Counted from the stretch's first letter, positions 52,766-62,114 are shown. The stretch: 64,000 nucleotides of DNA from Paludibacteraceae bacterium (GCA_024400115.1 JAKSNF010000011.1:1-64000), one strand, 5' to 3'. Notes: generated by a model not told the origin, from the sequence alone. Made by a program: numbers and translations.

Positions 52766-52812
52766 GACGGAGCGTAGCTCCTACAGGACGGCACTGCGTG
52801 CCTACTGGTTAG
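52764..52812 (+). repeat. Two GAGGAC-type palindromic elements after tamB
   Basis: GGAC GGAGC GTA GCTCC TACAGG (stems 52769-52773/52777-52781) then AC GGCAC TGC GTGCC TACTGGTTAGAGG (52790-52794/52798-52802). Two more stem variants, both complementary. Confidence 0.85.
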
Positions 52813-52841
52813 AGGCAAGAACCTCGCCTGTAGCGAAGCGT

Positions 52842-52885
52842 CCACTAACCACTAACCACTAAACACTAAACACTAAACACTAAAA
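52842..52885 (+). repeat. CACTAAC/CACTAAA heptamer array before comM
   Basis: About six 7-bp units (CCACTAA then ACACTAA) ending 3 bp from the comM ATG; it forms the whole leader. Confidence 0.8.
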
Positions 52886-52887
52886 AT

Positions 52888-54444
52888 ATGTTAATCAAGA
52901 TTCACTCCGCCGCTGCCGTCGGCATAGATGCCGTACCTATCACGATTGAAGTTCATGCCACTGCAGGATTCGACTTCACCTTAGTCGGATTGCCCGATAA
53001 TGCCGTTAAAGAGGCTCACGAACGTATTTTAGCGGCTCTTATGGTTAACGGATATGAATCACCCAAACGGATGATTACCATCAATATGTCCCCCGCGGAC
53101 ATTAAGAAGGAAGGTGCTGCCTACGACCTACCCTTGGCTGTCGGGATGCTCATTGCCGCCGAAGAACTCAAGCAGAACCGAATTGCGGATACAATGATTA
53201 TGGGCGAATTATCGTTAGATGGCACTCTTCAACCTATAAAAGGCGTACTCCCTATGGCTCTTTGTGCTCGCAAGGAAGGACTACATACTCTTATCGTACC
53301 TAAGGATAATGCGCCTGAGGCGGCGGTTGTACAAGGACTGACCGTCTATGGCATGCATAATCTCCGTGACGTTATTCGATTCCTAAACGGAGAGCAAGAG
53401 TTTGACCCAACAGTGGTTGATGTAGAATCTCTTTTTGAAAAAGAGTCTTATCCTACAGACCTCGATTTTGCAGACGTACGGGGTCAACAAGCCACCCGTC
53501 GTGCCATTGAGATTGCCGCAGCCGGTGGACATAACCTACTCATGATTGGTCCTCCCGGGGCAGGTAAATCCATGATTGCCAAACGTATCCCCACTATACT
53601 ACCGCCTCTCACATTAGAAGAAGCTTTAGAAACAACCAAAATACACTCCGTTGTCGGACTCATCTCTAAGCGTAAGAGCGCCACCGCTACTTCACTTATT
53701 GTGCAACGTCCCTTCCGTTCTCCGCACCATACGATCACCGATGTCGCTCTCGTTGGTGGAGGACAGAACCCCCACCCGGGAGAGATCTCTTTAGCACATA
53801 ACGGTGTCCTCTTCCTTGACGAACTGCCCGAATACCACCGCTCCGTCTTAGAGGTTATGCGCCAACCCTTAGAGGATAGACATATTACCGTAGCGCGTGC
53901 GAACGGGACAATCGATTATCCTGCCTCATTCATGCTGGTGGCTGCCATGAACCCATGCCCTTGCGGACATTACGGTGAGAATAACCCCGCGCACCCGTGT
54001 ACGTGTACACCCGCGCAGGTACATAAATATATGAGTAAGATTAGCGGTCCGCTTTTGGATAGAATAGATATTCAATGCTCCATCCAAGCCGTGCCTTATG
54101 ACCAACTTAAGAACCAACAACAGGGTGAGAGTTCCGCCGTTATGCGTGAACGTGTTCTCAAAGCTCGTAAGATTCAAGAGGAGCGGTTTGCTGATCAAAA
54201 AGAAATACACTGCAATGCGCAAATGAGTCCTAAGGTAGTAAGACAACACTGCATATTGGACGAACAATGTGACAAGATATTAGAGACCGCCATGACCAGA
54301 TTAGGTCTCAGTGCTCGAGCATATGATAGGATACTGAAGGTTGCACGCACAATAGCGGACTTAGACGGCACAGCGGATATTCAACCTACACATATTATGG
54401 AGGCTATCTCCTATCGCAGTTTAGATAGGAATACGTTCTTTTAG
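52888..54444 (+). CDS. comM: YifB/ComM family Mg-chelatase-like AAA+ ATPase
   Basis: 518 residues. An N-terminal Lon-like domain (MLIKIHSAAAVGIDAVPITI ... GALP-type region) is followed by the AAA+ core: Walker A IGPPGAGKSMIAKR, FRSPHHTITDVALVGG, Walker B GVLFLDELPEY, and a zinc-type loop NPCPCGHYGENNPAHPCTC. ComM is a hexameric helicase that drives branch migration during natural transformation in other phyla. No repeat insertion is seen. It is convergent with the CBM9-like gene, 17 bp apart. Confidence 0.92.
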   Translation: MLIKIHSAAAVGIDAVPITIEVHATAGFDFTLVGLPDNAVKEAHERILAALMVNGYESPKRMITINMSPADIKKEGAAYDLPLAVGMLIAAEELKQNRIADTMIMGELSLDGTLQPIKGVLPMALCARKEGLHTLIVPKDNAPEAAVVQGLTVYGMHNLRDVIRFLNGEQEFDPTVVDVESLFEKESYPTDLDFADVRGQQATRRAIEIAAAGGHNLLMIGPPGAGKSMIAKRIPTILPPLTLEEALETTKIHSVVGLISKRKSATATSLIVQRPFRSPHHTITDVALVGGGQNPHPGEISLAHNGVLFLDELPEYHRSVLEVMRQPLEDRHITVARANGTIDYPASFMLVAAMNPCPCGHYGENNPAHPCTCTPAQVHKYMSKISGPLLDRIDIQCSIQAVPYDQLKNQQQGESSAVMRERVLKARKIQEERFADQKEIHCNAQMSPKVVRQHCILDEQCDKILETAMTRLGLSARAYDRILKVARTIADLDGTADIQPTHIMEAISYRSLDRNTFF

Positions 54445-54461
54445 ATAGCAGCCAAAGTACA

Positions 54462-55106
54462 CTACCCTTGCACGCGTAGTTCAGAGAAGAATTCGGGGCA
54501 GTGGAAGTCCGGATGAGGGAGATTAATGGGACTCCAAGAGACATAATGCGGCTGCTTGGTGTCGTCCGCACACTTATAGAAATTCGCCATAATAGAAGCC
54601 GGTTTGCCCTTACCATTCGTAATCAACGACCACGGGATAGCAATCACCACAAACCACGAGAACACACCATCTTTCTCCGCAAATGGTTCCCTACCCTCCG
54701 AGGCAAAACGGTCAATGAGCGCCATCTGTTCCGGCGTGAACACACGCACGTTCTTATCACGCCCCTCTCGACGGGATGCAACCATAGAGCCAATGCAGTT
54801 CGTTTCAAAATTCATATACGACTTCTTACCGGGTAGTTGGCAGAAGAACTCCACGCAACTATCGCACCACACGGACATCTGATCCTTAGAGGCTAAGGCA
54901 CGAAGTTGTTGACCCGTAACATCGTAACGGATATAAAGCGTGTCCATTGATGTTGCCAAATGAACTACTGTTTCGGGACATGCCGCAAAATCACGAGGCC
55001 AATTGACACGATCTATTCGAAGGGGATTACCTTGGTTGAGCAGAAAAGGGGCTGCTACTTGGGCACTAGTGCCTTGCAAACAAGCGAGGAAGGGGATAGT
55101 GTTCAT
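54462..55106 (-). CDS. CBM9-like carbohydrate-binding family protein
   Basis: 214 residues, no signal peptide visible. IDRVNWPRDFAACPETVVHL, a beta-sandwich core with SVWCDSCVEFFCQLPGKKSY and the ending YVSWSPINLPHPDFHCPEFFSE match the DOMON/CBM9-like domain proteins of Bacteroidetes. Family members bind sugars, but isolated cytoplasmic copies have no known function. Monocistronic. Confidence 0.75.
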   Translation of the reverse strand: MNTIPFLACLQGTSAQVAAPFLLNQGNPLRIDRVNWPRDFAACPETVVHLATSMDTLYIRYDVTGQQLRALASKDQMSVWCDSCVEFFCQLPGKKSYMNFETNCIGSMVASRREGRDKNVRVFTPEQMALIDRFASEGREPFAEKDGVFSWFVVIAIPWSLITNGKGKPASIMANFYKCADDTKQPHYVSWSPINLPHPDFHCPEFFSELRVQG

Positions 55107-55145
55107 TGCGTCTTAAAATTTATATTACATTCTCTAAGGCTAATA

Positions 55146-55190
55146 AAGAGCAAAAAGCACTCAGGGATAAATCTCCGAATGCTTTTTGAT
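55146..55190 (-). terminator. Terminator after tRNA-Arg
   Basis: Minus strand: AAAAAGCATTC pairs with GAGTGCTTTTT (one mismatch), followed by a T tract. Confidence 0.75.
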
Positions 55191-55200
55191 TGTTTTCATG

Positions 55201-55274
55201 TGATCCATGCAGGATTCAAACCTGCAACCCCCACATCCGTAGTGTGGTACTCTATTCAGTTGAGCTAATGGACC
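55201..55274 (-). tRNA. tRNA-Arg(ACG)
   Basis: 74 nt without encoded CCA. Acceptor GGTCCAT/ATGGATC with discriminator A; D arm with GCTC/GAGT; anticodon stem CCACA/TGTGG around loop CTACGGA, giving anticodon ACG (A34 presumably edited to inosine by TadA); T arm GCAGG TTTGAAT CCTGC. It reads CGU, CGC and CGA. Own promoter and terminator. Confidence 0.93.
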
Positions 55275-55285
55275 GAAAGCGAGTG

Positions 55286-55317
55286 CAAAGGTACTGCTTT
55301 TTTTTGACATGTGCAAA
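55286..55317 (-). promoter_or_regulatory. Promoter for tRNA-Arg
   Basis: Minus-strand TTTG (55314-55317), 20 nt, TACCTTTG (55286-55293), 11 bp before the mature tRNA 5' end. Confidence 0.75.
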
Positions 55318-55373
55318 TTTTTCTGCATTTTTTTTGCAAAAAGTCACTTACACATGTCAAAAAGCCTATTTTT

Positions 55374-55667
55374 TCACACCGTAGCCTCTATATTCCACAT
55401 AAAAGCACGGACACCAATCTCTTCATTACGGAGGTCAAGTTTCTTGATGGACTCCAACAAAGCGGGAGCCTGTTCGTCTTCTACCACCGTGACAACACAA
55501 CTGTTCATCTCGGGCCAAGCGTGCGTGCCACGATGGGGTACTCCCCCATTCGTGCCACGACCTTGAACTTGTTCAAAGAACGTAAATCCGTTTATTTTCA
55601 ATACATCCAGCATATACTCAACACGCTCCGTGTTGGCCTGGTTGAAGATAATCATTACACTTTTCAT
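55374..55667 (-). CDS. PG0541-type transporter-associated protein (PII-like fold)
   Basis: 97 residues. MKSVMIIFNQANTERVEYML and the ending EIGVRAFMWNIEATV match the small proteins named after PG0541 of Porphyromonas, which accompany RND efflux pumps. The fold is expected to be ferredoxin-like, similar to PII signal proteins. The start overlaps the RND pump stop by one base, so they are coupled. It may regulate the pump; this is inferred from position. Confidence 0.75.
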   Translation of the reverse strand: MKSVMIIFNQANTERVEYMLDVLKINGFTFFEQVQGRGTNGGVPHRGTHAWPEMNSCVVTVVEDEQAPALLESIKKLDLRNEEIGVRAFMWNIEATV

Positions 55668-58600
55668 TATTTCTTAACTTTAATGTCCATAAAGATGAAG
55701 TTCTTACGCAGTTTAGCCAGTTTGGCAGCCTCGTCTTCTTTCGTGATAGCACCGTACATAACGGGCACGATATACAAGGTCAGGAAGGTCGAGACGGTCA
55801 AACCGCCAATAACGACAATACCTAACGGTTGCCACATCTCGGCACCCTCACCATTACTTACAGCCATCGGCACCATACCTAAGATAGTCGTAAACGCTGT
55901 CATAAGCACCGGACGGATACGCGACCTACCCGAAACCATAATCGCCTCATTAAGCGGTAAGTGACGTTCACGCATAAGGTTGATATAATCGACAAGCACA
56001 ATACCGTTCTTGACCACGATACCCGCCAAGAGCACCAGACCCATAGCACCTACCATATCCAGCGAACGACCGGTCAGCCAGAGGGCAATGAGTACACCCG
56101 AAACGGCAAAAGGAATAGCAAACATGATAATACCCGGATACGAGAAGGACTCAAACTGCGAAGCCATCACGATATAAACGAGCAGGATAATCAGCAGTGC
56201 CAACAGTCCCATGTTACCAAAGGTATCTTGTTGGGTCTCAAACGTACCTGCCAAGCGGTAACTATAACCGGTCGGGAAATCGAGTTCAGGTATCACCTTA
56301 TCCTCAATTTCTTGAGCCAGTTCGCCCAAGGATATATCATAGGGATAGACATGCACCGTAACGATACGTTGACGCGCCTTACGCTCAATGGTAGGTGGAG
56401 CCCAATACTCACCCACAGAAGCCACTTCGCTCAGTTTAACCTTACCTCCCGTAGCAGTAGGGATAGAGAAATCAAGAATATCCGAAAGCGAGTTACGGTT
56501 ATCCTCCTTCAAACGAACTAAAATATCGTACTCCGAACCGTCCTCCTTGAGGTAACCGCTATTCATACCATTAACACGGTTACGAAGGTAGGTAGAGATC
56601 GTTGCCGAAGTCAGACCCAGACGAGCTGCCTTTTCCTTATCCACCGTGATATTGATTTCCGGACGGTCATCCTCACGGCTCACGCTCACGTCACGAGCGC
56701 CGGGGAGTTGCTTAGCCAAGTACTTGCACTTTTCAGCCAAAGCAGAGGTAGAAGCAAAATCATATCCGTAAATCTCTACATCCACCGTTTGGGCACCACC
56801 GCCTCCCATACCGGAACCCGTGTTGGCTTGATACTCCGTTATTTCCGGATAACGAGCCATCTCTTGACGGAGCACCTCTGCTATCTCGAAGATAGAGCGG
56901 TCACGCTCCCATTTCTTATTGGTACGAACGGTCATGGATATCTTATTGTTCATCGTCGAAGAGAAGAGAGCAGAGATAGACGCATCATCGTTCGAACCTG
57001 CCGAGGTGTTGATGAGTTCAATCTCGGGGCAGAGTTCGTAGAAACGAGCCTCTAACTTACGCGCCGTCTTCAAGGTCTCCTCAATACGTGTACCACGTTG
57101 GAGTTGTACGGTAACGGACAGACGACCGTTATCTTGCGGTTTCATGAAGTCGAAACCAATCTTACCCATAACCATCGGCAATAGACTTGCTACGAAGAAA
57201 GCACCTAAGATAGTGAACGTAGCAGCTTTGTGTTTGAGGCACCAACCGAGCGAACGAGCATAAGCGTCATCAATCTTATCGAGCAATGCCACCACGGTAC
57301 GGTCGTACCACGTGTTCTTATTCGCCTCATCGTCAATGAGATTACCATTTTCATCCACATGCACCTTACGAGGTTTCAATAGTTTGGAAGCAAGCATAGG
57401 CGTCAACGTGATAGCCACCACCGTGGAGGTACAGCACACGATGGTCACAATCCAACCAAGCTCGTGGAACATAACACCGGCTTGACCTTTAATCATCGTC
57501 AAGGGCACGAACACAACGACGAGCACAAGGGTCGTTGCGATAACGGATACCCACACCTCGTTGGTGGCGTAGATAGCCGCCTCACGTGGGTTCTCGCCAC
57601 GTTCGACGTGCTTGGTTATGTTCTCCAAGACCACAATGGCATCATCCACCACCATACCGATAGCAATCGTGAGCGAGCACAGCGAGATGATATTAATGGA
57701 CGAGTCCACTAACTTCAAGTAAGCAAAGGCTACAATCAACGAGATAGGAATAGTGAGCGAGATAATAATCGTTGCACGCCAGCGACCAAGGAAGAAGAGC
57801 ACTACGAGTACGACGAAAAGTAAGGCGTAAAGCACGGACTCCTCGAGGGAGTTGATAGAGTTACGGATGTTCTCCGAAGACTCATAAATCTTCTCAATCT
57901 TAATATCGGACGGAATCTGCTTTTGTATCTTTGCCAGTTCGGCTTTCACGCTCTCGCAGACCTTAACGGTATTAGCACCCGTCTGTTTAGCCACAATCAG
58001 ACGAACCGACTCACGTCCGTTCGTTTTCTCATCCAAACTCAAGTCCTTAATCGTATCGCGTACAACGGCTATATCGCGGATGAAGACGGGTTGTCCCTTG
58101 GGCGTGATAGTAACCATAAGGTCGGCTATCTCTTTGGAGTCAACAAACTCGGAACGCACTTGCATCTGATATTGCTCCTTCTCCATCTTGACCGTACCCG
58201 AACTGAGGTTGAGGTTATTGGCGGTCACCACTTGACCTATTTGCTCAAGGGAGAGGTTGTAGGCGTCCAGTTTCTGCTGGTCACAATCGACATAGACATA
58301 GCGCTCGGGCGAACCGGAAAGGGAGATATTACCGATACCGTCGATATGACTGAGTTGGGGTACAATCTCGTCATTGAGCAGTTTATCCAATCCTGCATAA
58401 CTCTCGTCTGCCGTGAAGGAATACTGCGCAATAGGCATAGACGACGTGGAGAACTTAAAGATAACGGGTGTACCGCAGTTATCGGGCAGGCGATCCTTGG
58501 TCATATCCACGAAGGACCGTATATCGTTCACCGCTTCATCTATGTCTTCACCCCACTCTAACTCCATGGTCACCATGGATATATTATCCTTTGATTGGGA

Positions 58601-58843
58601 AGTCAAGTGCTTGAGGTGATCCACTGAGTTAAGGGCGTTCTCTAACACTTTTGTTACGTTCGTTTCTATCTCTGAGGCAGAGGCACCCGGGTAGGTAGTC
58701 ATCACCGTCACATAAGGCGGATCCATCTCAGGGAACTGATCAACAGGCAACTGCGTAAAGCAGAAAAGGCCTATCACAATCACGGCCACAAAGATAAGAG
58801 CAGTCGTGACCGGTTTTTGTATCGCTGTTTTGTAAATTGCCAT
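55667..58843 (-). CDS. RND multidrug efflux pump permease (HAE1 family)
   Basis: 1058 residues, full length. Twelve membrane segments in the usual 1+5+1+5 order with two large periplasmic porter loops. Visible: GLFCFTQLPVDQFPEMDPP at the first loop, the proton relay region GMVVDDAIVVLENI (two Asp in segment 4), GGLTVSTFLTLYIVPVMYG at the end. It trimerises and exports drugs or other compounds with the adaptor and TolC-like channel encoded upstream. Confidence 0.95.
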   Translation of the reverse strand: MAIYKTAIQKPVTTALIFVAVIVIGLFCFTQLPVDQFPEMDPPYVTVMTTYPGASASEIETNVTKVLENALNSVDHLKHLTSQSKDNISMVTMELEWGEDIDEAVNDIRSFVDMTKDRLPDNCGTPVIFKFSTSSMPIAQYSFTADESYAGLDKLLNDEIVPQLSHIDGIGNISLSGSPERYVYVDCDQQKLDAYNLSLEQIGQVVTANNLNLSSGTVKMEKEQYQMQVRSEFVDSKEIADLMVTITPKGQPVFIRDIAVVRDTIKDLSLDEKTNGRESVRLIVAKQTGANTVKVCESVKAELAKIQKQIPSDIKIEKIYESSENIRNSINSLEESVLYALLFVVLVVLFFLGRWRATIIISLTIPISLIVAFAYLKLVDSSINIISLCSLTIAIGMVVDDAIVVLENITKHVERGENPREAAIYATNEVWVSVIATTLVLVVVFVPLTMIKGQAGVMFHELGWIVTIVCCTSTVVAITLTPMLASKLLKPRKVHVDENGNLIDDEANKNTWYDRTVVALLDKIDDAYARSLGWCLKHKAATFTILGAFFVASLLPMVMGKIGFDFMKPQDNGRLSVTVQLQRGTRIEETLKTARKLEARFYELCPEIELINTSAGSNDDASISALFSSTMNNKISMTVRTNKKWERDRSIFEIAEVLRQEMARYPEITEYQANTGSGMGGGGAQTVDVEIYGYDFASTSALAEKCKYLAKQLPGARDVSVSREDDRPEINITVDKEKAARLGLTSATISTYLRNRVNGMNSGYLKEDGSEYDILVRLKEDNRNSLSDILDFSIPTATGGKVKLSEVASVGEYWAPPTIERKARQRIVTVHVYPYDISLGELAQEIEDKVIPELDFPTGYSYRLAGTFETQQDTFGNMGLLALLIILLVYIVMASQFESFSYPGIIMFAIPFAVSGVLIALWLTGRSLDMVGAMGLVLLAGIVVKNGIVLVDYINLMRERHLPLNEAIMVSGRSRIRPVLMTAFTTILGMVPMAVSNGEGAEMWQPLGIVVIGGLTVSTFLTLYIVPVMYGAITKEDEAAKLAKLRKNFIFMDIKVKK

Positions 58844-58853
58844 AATCTAATAA

Positions 58854-58917
58854 CTTTAAAACTTTCAACTATCAAACTAGTCGGCTTCTTTCAACTATAA
58901 ACTTTTAACTATCAACT
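58854..58917 (-). repeat. GTTTAGAG-family repeat between adaptor and pump genes
   Basis: Degenerate GTTAAAAGTT/GTTGAAAG words plus the core AAGCCGACTAGTTTGATAG on the minus (coding) strand. Confidence 0.8.
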
Positions 58918-59926
58918 ACTCAACGTTATTCACAACGTTGAGTTTCACTCCATCCACGAGTTTATGTTGCCCTACATAGACGTATTCAGCACCGGGAACA
59001 ATCTCGGGAGCGATGATTTCCACATCCTCATCAATGCGTTGACCGAGGGTAACAGCTACGCGTTGCGCGTACCCGTTATTATTAAGGAAGACGTAGCGGT
59101 CGTTAGCTCCCACCAGTTTCTCTACCGATTGGTAAGGAACGGCTATAACCTCCTCTTTACCCAATCCAAGCGTAGTGGTCACGTACATACCCGGGCGAAG
59201 GAGTTCTTCTCTGTTCGGAATAACCACCTTGCATTGGAAGGTGTGCGTTGAGGGATCAATAGTCGGATAAACAACCTCGATAGTAGCAGGGAAGGTCTTA
59301 TCAGGATAGATCTCTGACTTAACGGTCAGTTTCATATTCTCCTTAACCAGTGGGAAATAAGTCTCGGGGATAGCAATGAGGGTCTTGAGTTTGTTAATCT
59401 CGGTAAGTACCACGATCGGTTGACCGGCATAGAGTTCGCCGTCCTCGTAGTTCTTAGCGGAGATAACGCCCTTGAGCGGAGCCTTCACGTACGTATTGCG
59501 CTCCAAGAACTCGGCAGACTCCTTCGTTTGGTCGTAACTGAGTTTGATTTGGTCATAGGACTGTTGGCTCACCGAACCCGACTCCAAGAGGGCGTCCATA
59601 CGCTGTTTCTCGATGGTGAGGTTAGCCAACGTCAGTTTGGTGGTAGTGTACTGATTCTCGTCCATCATCACGAGCATATCGCCTTCGTTCATACGGTCAC
59701 CTACCTCAACGTAGATATGCTCAATCTTTCCCTGAAGGGAAGGAGCAATATTAACCGTTTGGTAACCTTGGAGGTTAGAACTGACTTGAATCATACGCTC
59801 TACGGGACGCGTCTGAAGAACCATCGTAGATACTTGCTCTACACGTTCTTTTTCGGTGGTAGTGGTTGTTTGCGTGCACGCAAGTGCCATCATCGCCACC
59901 GGAAGTAAAAATAAAGACTTTTTCAT
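58916..59926 (-). CDS. RND efflux periplasmic adaptor, lipoprotein
   Basis: 336 residues. A lipobox (MALAC, Cys17) anchors it. Lipoyl/barrel-sandwich halves (NLQGYQTVNIAPSLQGKIEH ... GVISAKNYEDGELYAGQPIV) flank an alpha-hairpin (about 85-145); a beta-barrel and membrane-proximal part follow (IEVVYPTIDPSTHTFQCKVV). It bridges the pump and the TolC-like channel. 97 bp separate it from the channel gene, filled by GTTTAGAG repeats. Confidence 0.93.
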   Translation of the reverse strand: MKKSLFLLPVAMMALACTQTTTTTEKERVEQVSTMVLQTRPVERMIQVSSNLQGYQTVNIAPSLQGKIEHIYVEVGDRMNEGDMLVMMDENQYTTTKLTLANLTIEKQRMDALLESGSVSQQSYDQIKLSYDQTKESAEFLERNTYVKAPLKGVISAKNYEDGELYAGQPIVVLTEINKLKTLIAIPETYFPLVKENMKLTVKSEIYPDKTFPATIEVVYPTIDPSTHTFQCKVVIPNREELLRPGMYVTTTLGLGKEEVIAVPYQSVEKLVGANDRYVFLNNNGYAQRVAVTLGQRIDEDVEIIAPEIVPGAEYVYVGQHKLVDGVKLNVVNNVE

Positions 59927-59934
59927 ATACTTAA

Positions 59935-60022
59935 AATTTAACTTATAACTCTAAACTATTAAACTAGTCGGCTTCTCTAAACTCTAAACTCTAAACTCTA
60001 AACTCTCAACTCTCAACTCTAA
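59935..60022 (-). repeat. GTTTAGAG-family repeat between channel and adaptor genes
   Basis: On the coding strand: GTTGAGAG twice, GTTTAGAG four times, then core GAAGCCGACTAGTTTAATAG. It begins at the stop codon of the channel gene. Confidence 0.88.
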
Positions 60023-60023
60023 A

Positions 60024-61310
60024 CTATTTTCCGTTATGCAGGAACTTCTCCAGTTCTACGAAGTTCTGAATAAGCGTCATCGTTGCCTGCACATAGGTCG
60101 ATTGAGCAGAGATAACGTCATTACCGGCATTGGTCAGTTCCAGTAAGGATGCCGAACCCCACGTGTATTTATTCATCACGTTCTTCATCACACGATTAGT
60201 CACCTTTAGGTTCTCGTTCTCGTTGACGAAGATAGCATAAGAGTTCTCCAAGTTATTGCACAACTGGCGGTGCTGAATACCTAAGTTAGCAGATGTCTCC
60301 TCAAACGTATTCTGTGCCTCCATGAGCGCAATCTTCTTCTCCGTTATACCTGCCGCACGCTTACCGGACGACCACAAGGGGAGCGATAATGAAACGGCAA
60401 CCATATTCGGAGGCGTCATATTAAAACCGCCTTCCGACAAGTCCCAACGCTTCTGATACTGATACGTTGCTCCAATCGTAGGACCATAAGCCCAACCTGC
60501 CATCGCTTTATTCTTCTTAGCTAACTCAACGTTCTTTTGGAGGAGTTGGTAGTTATAGTTATTCTCCTTCACGAAAGGCTCGGCAAGTAAGTTGAGTATA
60601 TCATCGGACATAGCCTCCGGATTAGGATCCGACGTGAGCACCAGTTCCGTCTCTGCCGAAACGCCCAATAACACGCGCAACGTGTTGTAAGCCAAATCGA
60701 CACTACGTTTGTTTTGGTTAACGTTGTTCCTCATCGCGTTCACACGCACAAGCATTTGGTCGTACTGCGTCTGCTCGGCGGCACCTACCTCCACCATGCG
60801 CCTTGTCTGCTCGGCAAGGGTGAACATGTTTGCCAAGGTCGAATCCAGCAAACTGGTTACCGACTCCATGATTTTGACGGACATATACGTCGTCATCACG
60901 TTGCCACGCAGGTCGGTCTCGGTCTGTTGACGCGTGATGTCCTGCATCTCGATGGCGATGTTCTGAAGCAGCACGCCCACAATCGCCTGTCCGTTGAGAC
61001 CGATAGAAGCCGTCACATTAGCGGTCACGTAGTTAGGCATGTTGATTTTCTGTCCGCCAAGGAAGTTCATTTCGTAATTGCACATGTTGATGTACTGTCC
61101 CGAAGCGTCGGCTTGGGGTAACATAGCGGCAATGGTTTGCCAGCGTTGAGCATGTGCTTTCTGAACCTCTAAGGATGCGTTCTGCATCGAGCGGTTCTGT
61201 CTAACAGCATAGTCCTGCGCCTCCGTGAGCGAAAGAACCAGCGTCGAGTCTTGCGCAAAAAGCGGACTCAGTCCAATAGCGCAAAGAAGAGTAATAAAAA
61301 TCTTTTTCAT
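60024..61310 (-). CDS. TolC-family outer membrane channel
   Basis: 428 residues with a signal peptide (ends SPLFAQ near 20). Two repeated helical halves (LTEAQDYAVRQNRSMQNASL and the LAEPFVKENNYNYQLLQKNV region) are typical of outer membrane efflux proteins. It forms the trimeric exit duct for the pump. Second gene of the tetR-tolC-adaptor-pump-PG0541 operon. Confidence 0.92.
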   Translation of the reverse strand: MKKIFITLLCAIGLSPLFAQDSTLVLSLTEAQDYAVRQNRSMQNASLEVQKAHAQRWQTIAAMLPQADASGQYINMCNYEMNFLGGQKINMPNYVTANVTASIGLNGQAIVGVLLQNIAIEMQDITRQQTETDLRGNVMTTYMSVKIMESVTSLLDSTLANMFTLAEQTRRMVEVGAAEQTQYDQMLVRVNAMRNNVNQNKRSVDLAYNTLRVLLGVSAETELVLTSDPNPEAMSDDILNLLAEPFVKENNYNYQLLQKNVELAKKNKAMAGWAYGPTIGATYQYQKRWDLSEGGFNMTPPNMVAVSLSLPLWSSGKRAAGITEKKIALMEAQNTFEETSANLGIQHRQLCNNLENSYAIFVNENENLKVTNRVMKNVMNKYTWGSASLLELTNAGNDVISAQSTYVQATMTLIQNFVELEKFLHNGK

Positions 61311-61349
61311 ATCATTTGTAATTTATCAATTCATCATTCCATCATTCCT

Positions 61350-61952
61350 TCAATTCATCATTTCATTAATCGTCCTCTTTCCTTCCTCGGAGATGAGTCC
61401 GCGGAAGATAAGATCCACACCATATTTACTTACGCGCGCGACGAGGTTCTTGTCCTTCGCTGTGGTCAGTTTATTGAGCATGTTCTGGTGCAGTTTAGCT
61501 AAGAGAATAGAGGTCAACTCCACATCCAAATCCTCACGAAAGATATTTTCTTGCTTGCCTCGCGTAAGGAAACGGGTCAATAACTCTTGGTTACGCTTCT
61601 CTAAGCGTTGAAGGTGAGCATCAAACTGCTTAGGATAGTATTTCTTGAGGTCGTAATAGAGAGAAGGCATCTGCCTTACGTCCTGACCGGACTTAGCAAT
61701 CTGCATCGAATGAATGAGAAGGTCGGCAATAGACTTACCCTTACTCTGACGCACCACATCATCATAAAGAACTTGTTCCTTACGGTGAAGCAGCTCGTCA
61801 ATGAGTAAATCTTTGGTCTCAAAATAAACGTAAAACGTCTTTTTGGATATACCCAAATCGCGGCATATATCGTCGATAGACACCGACCGAATACCCGCTA
61901 CACGCATTTTCTCCGAAGCGCACTGAATAATATTTTCTCGTGTATTCTCCAT
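61350..61952 (-). CDS. TetR/AcrR-family repressor of the efflux operon
   Basis: 200 residues from MENTRENIIQCASEKMRV at 61952; upstream in-frame codons lie across the promoter. Helix-turn-helix SIDDICRDLGISKKTFYVYF; the rest is the ligand-binding helical domain. Being the first gene of the pump operon it most likely represses it and responds to a pump substrate. The last residues (INEMMN) and the following 40 bp consist of ATTCATCATT-like words. Confidence 0.88.
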   Translation of the reverse strand: MENTRENIIQCASEKMRVAGIRSVSIDDICRDLGISKKTFYVYFETKDLLIDELLHRKEQVLYDDVVRQSKGKSIADLLIHSMQIAKSGQDVRQMPSLYYDLKKYYPKQFDAHLQRLEKRNQELLTRFLTRGKQENIFREDLDVELTSILLAKLHQNMLNKLTTAKDKNLVARVSKYGVDLIFRGLISEEGKRTINEMMN

Positions 61953-61960
61953 TTCGGCTG

Positions 61961-61992
61961 CAAAGGTACAAAAAATATGCCATATGTGCAAA
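61961..61992 (-). promoter_or_regulatory. Promoter of the efflux operon
   Basis: Minus-strand TTTG (61989-61992), 20 nt, TACCTTTG (61961-61968). The tetR ATG follows 8 nt after the box, so the leader is only a few nt. Confidence 0.75.
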
Positions 61993-62114
61993 TATTTCGG
62001 AAACTTTAACAACTTTTATAGTTTCCTATTTCCTTTTTGCTATCTTGACTTTGCATTTGTGATAGGTGCTGCAAAGGTGCTGTGACCGACTTGCGACCGT
62101 CTTATTAAAGAACG

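Noticed and set aside
55960..58561. Plus-strand frames of 100-210 codons opposite the RND pump
   Set aside because: Shadow frames on a conserved coding strand with no own signals.
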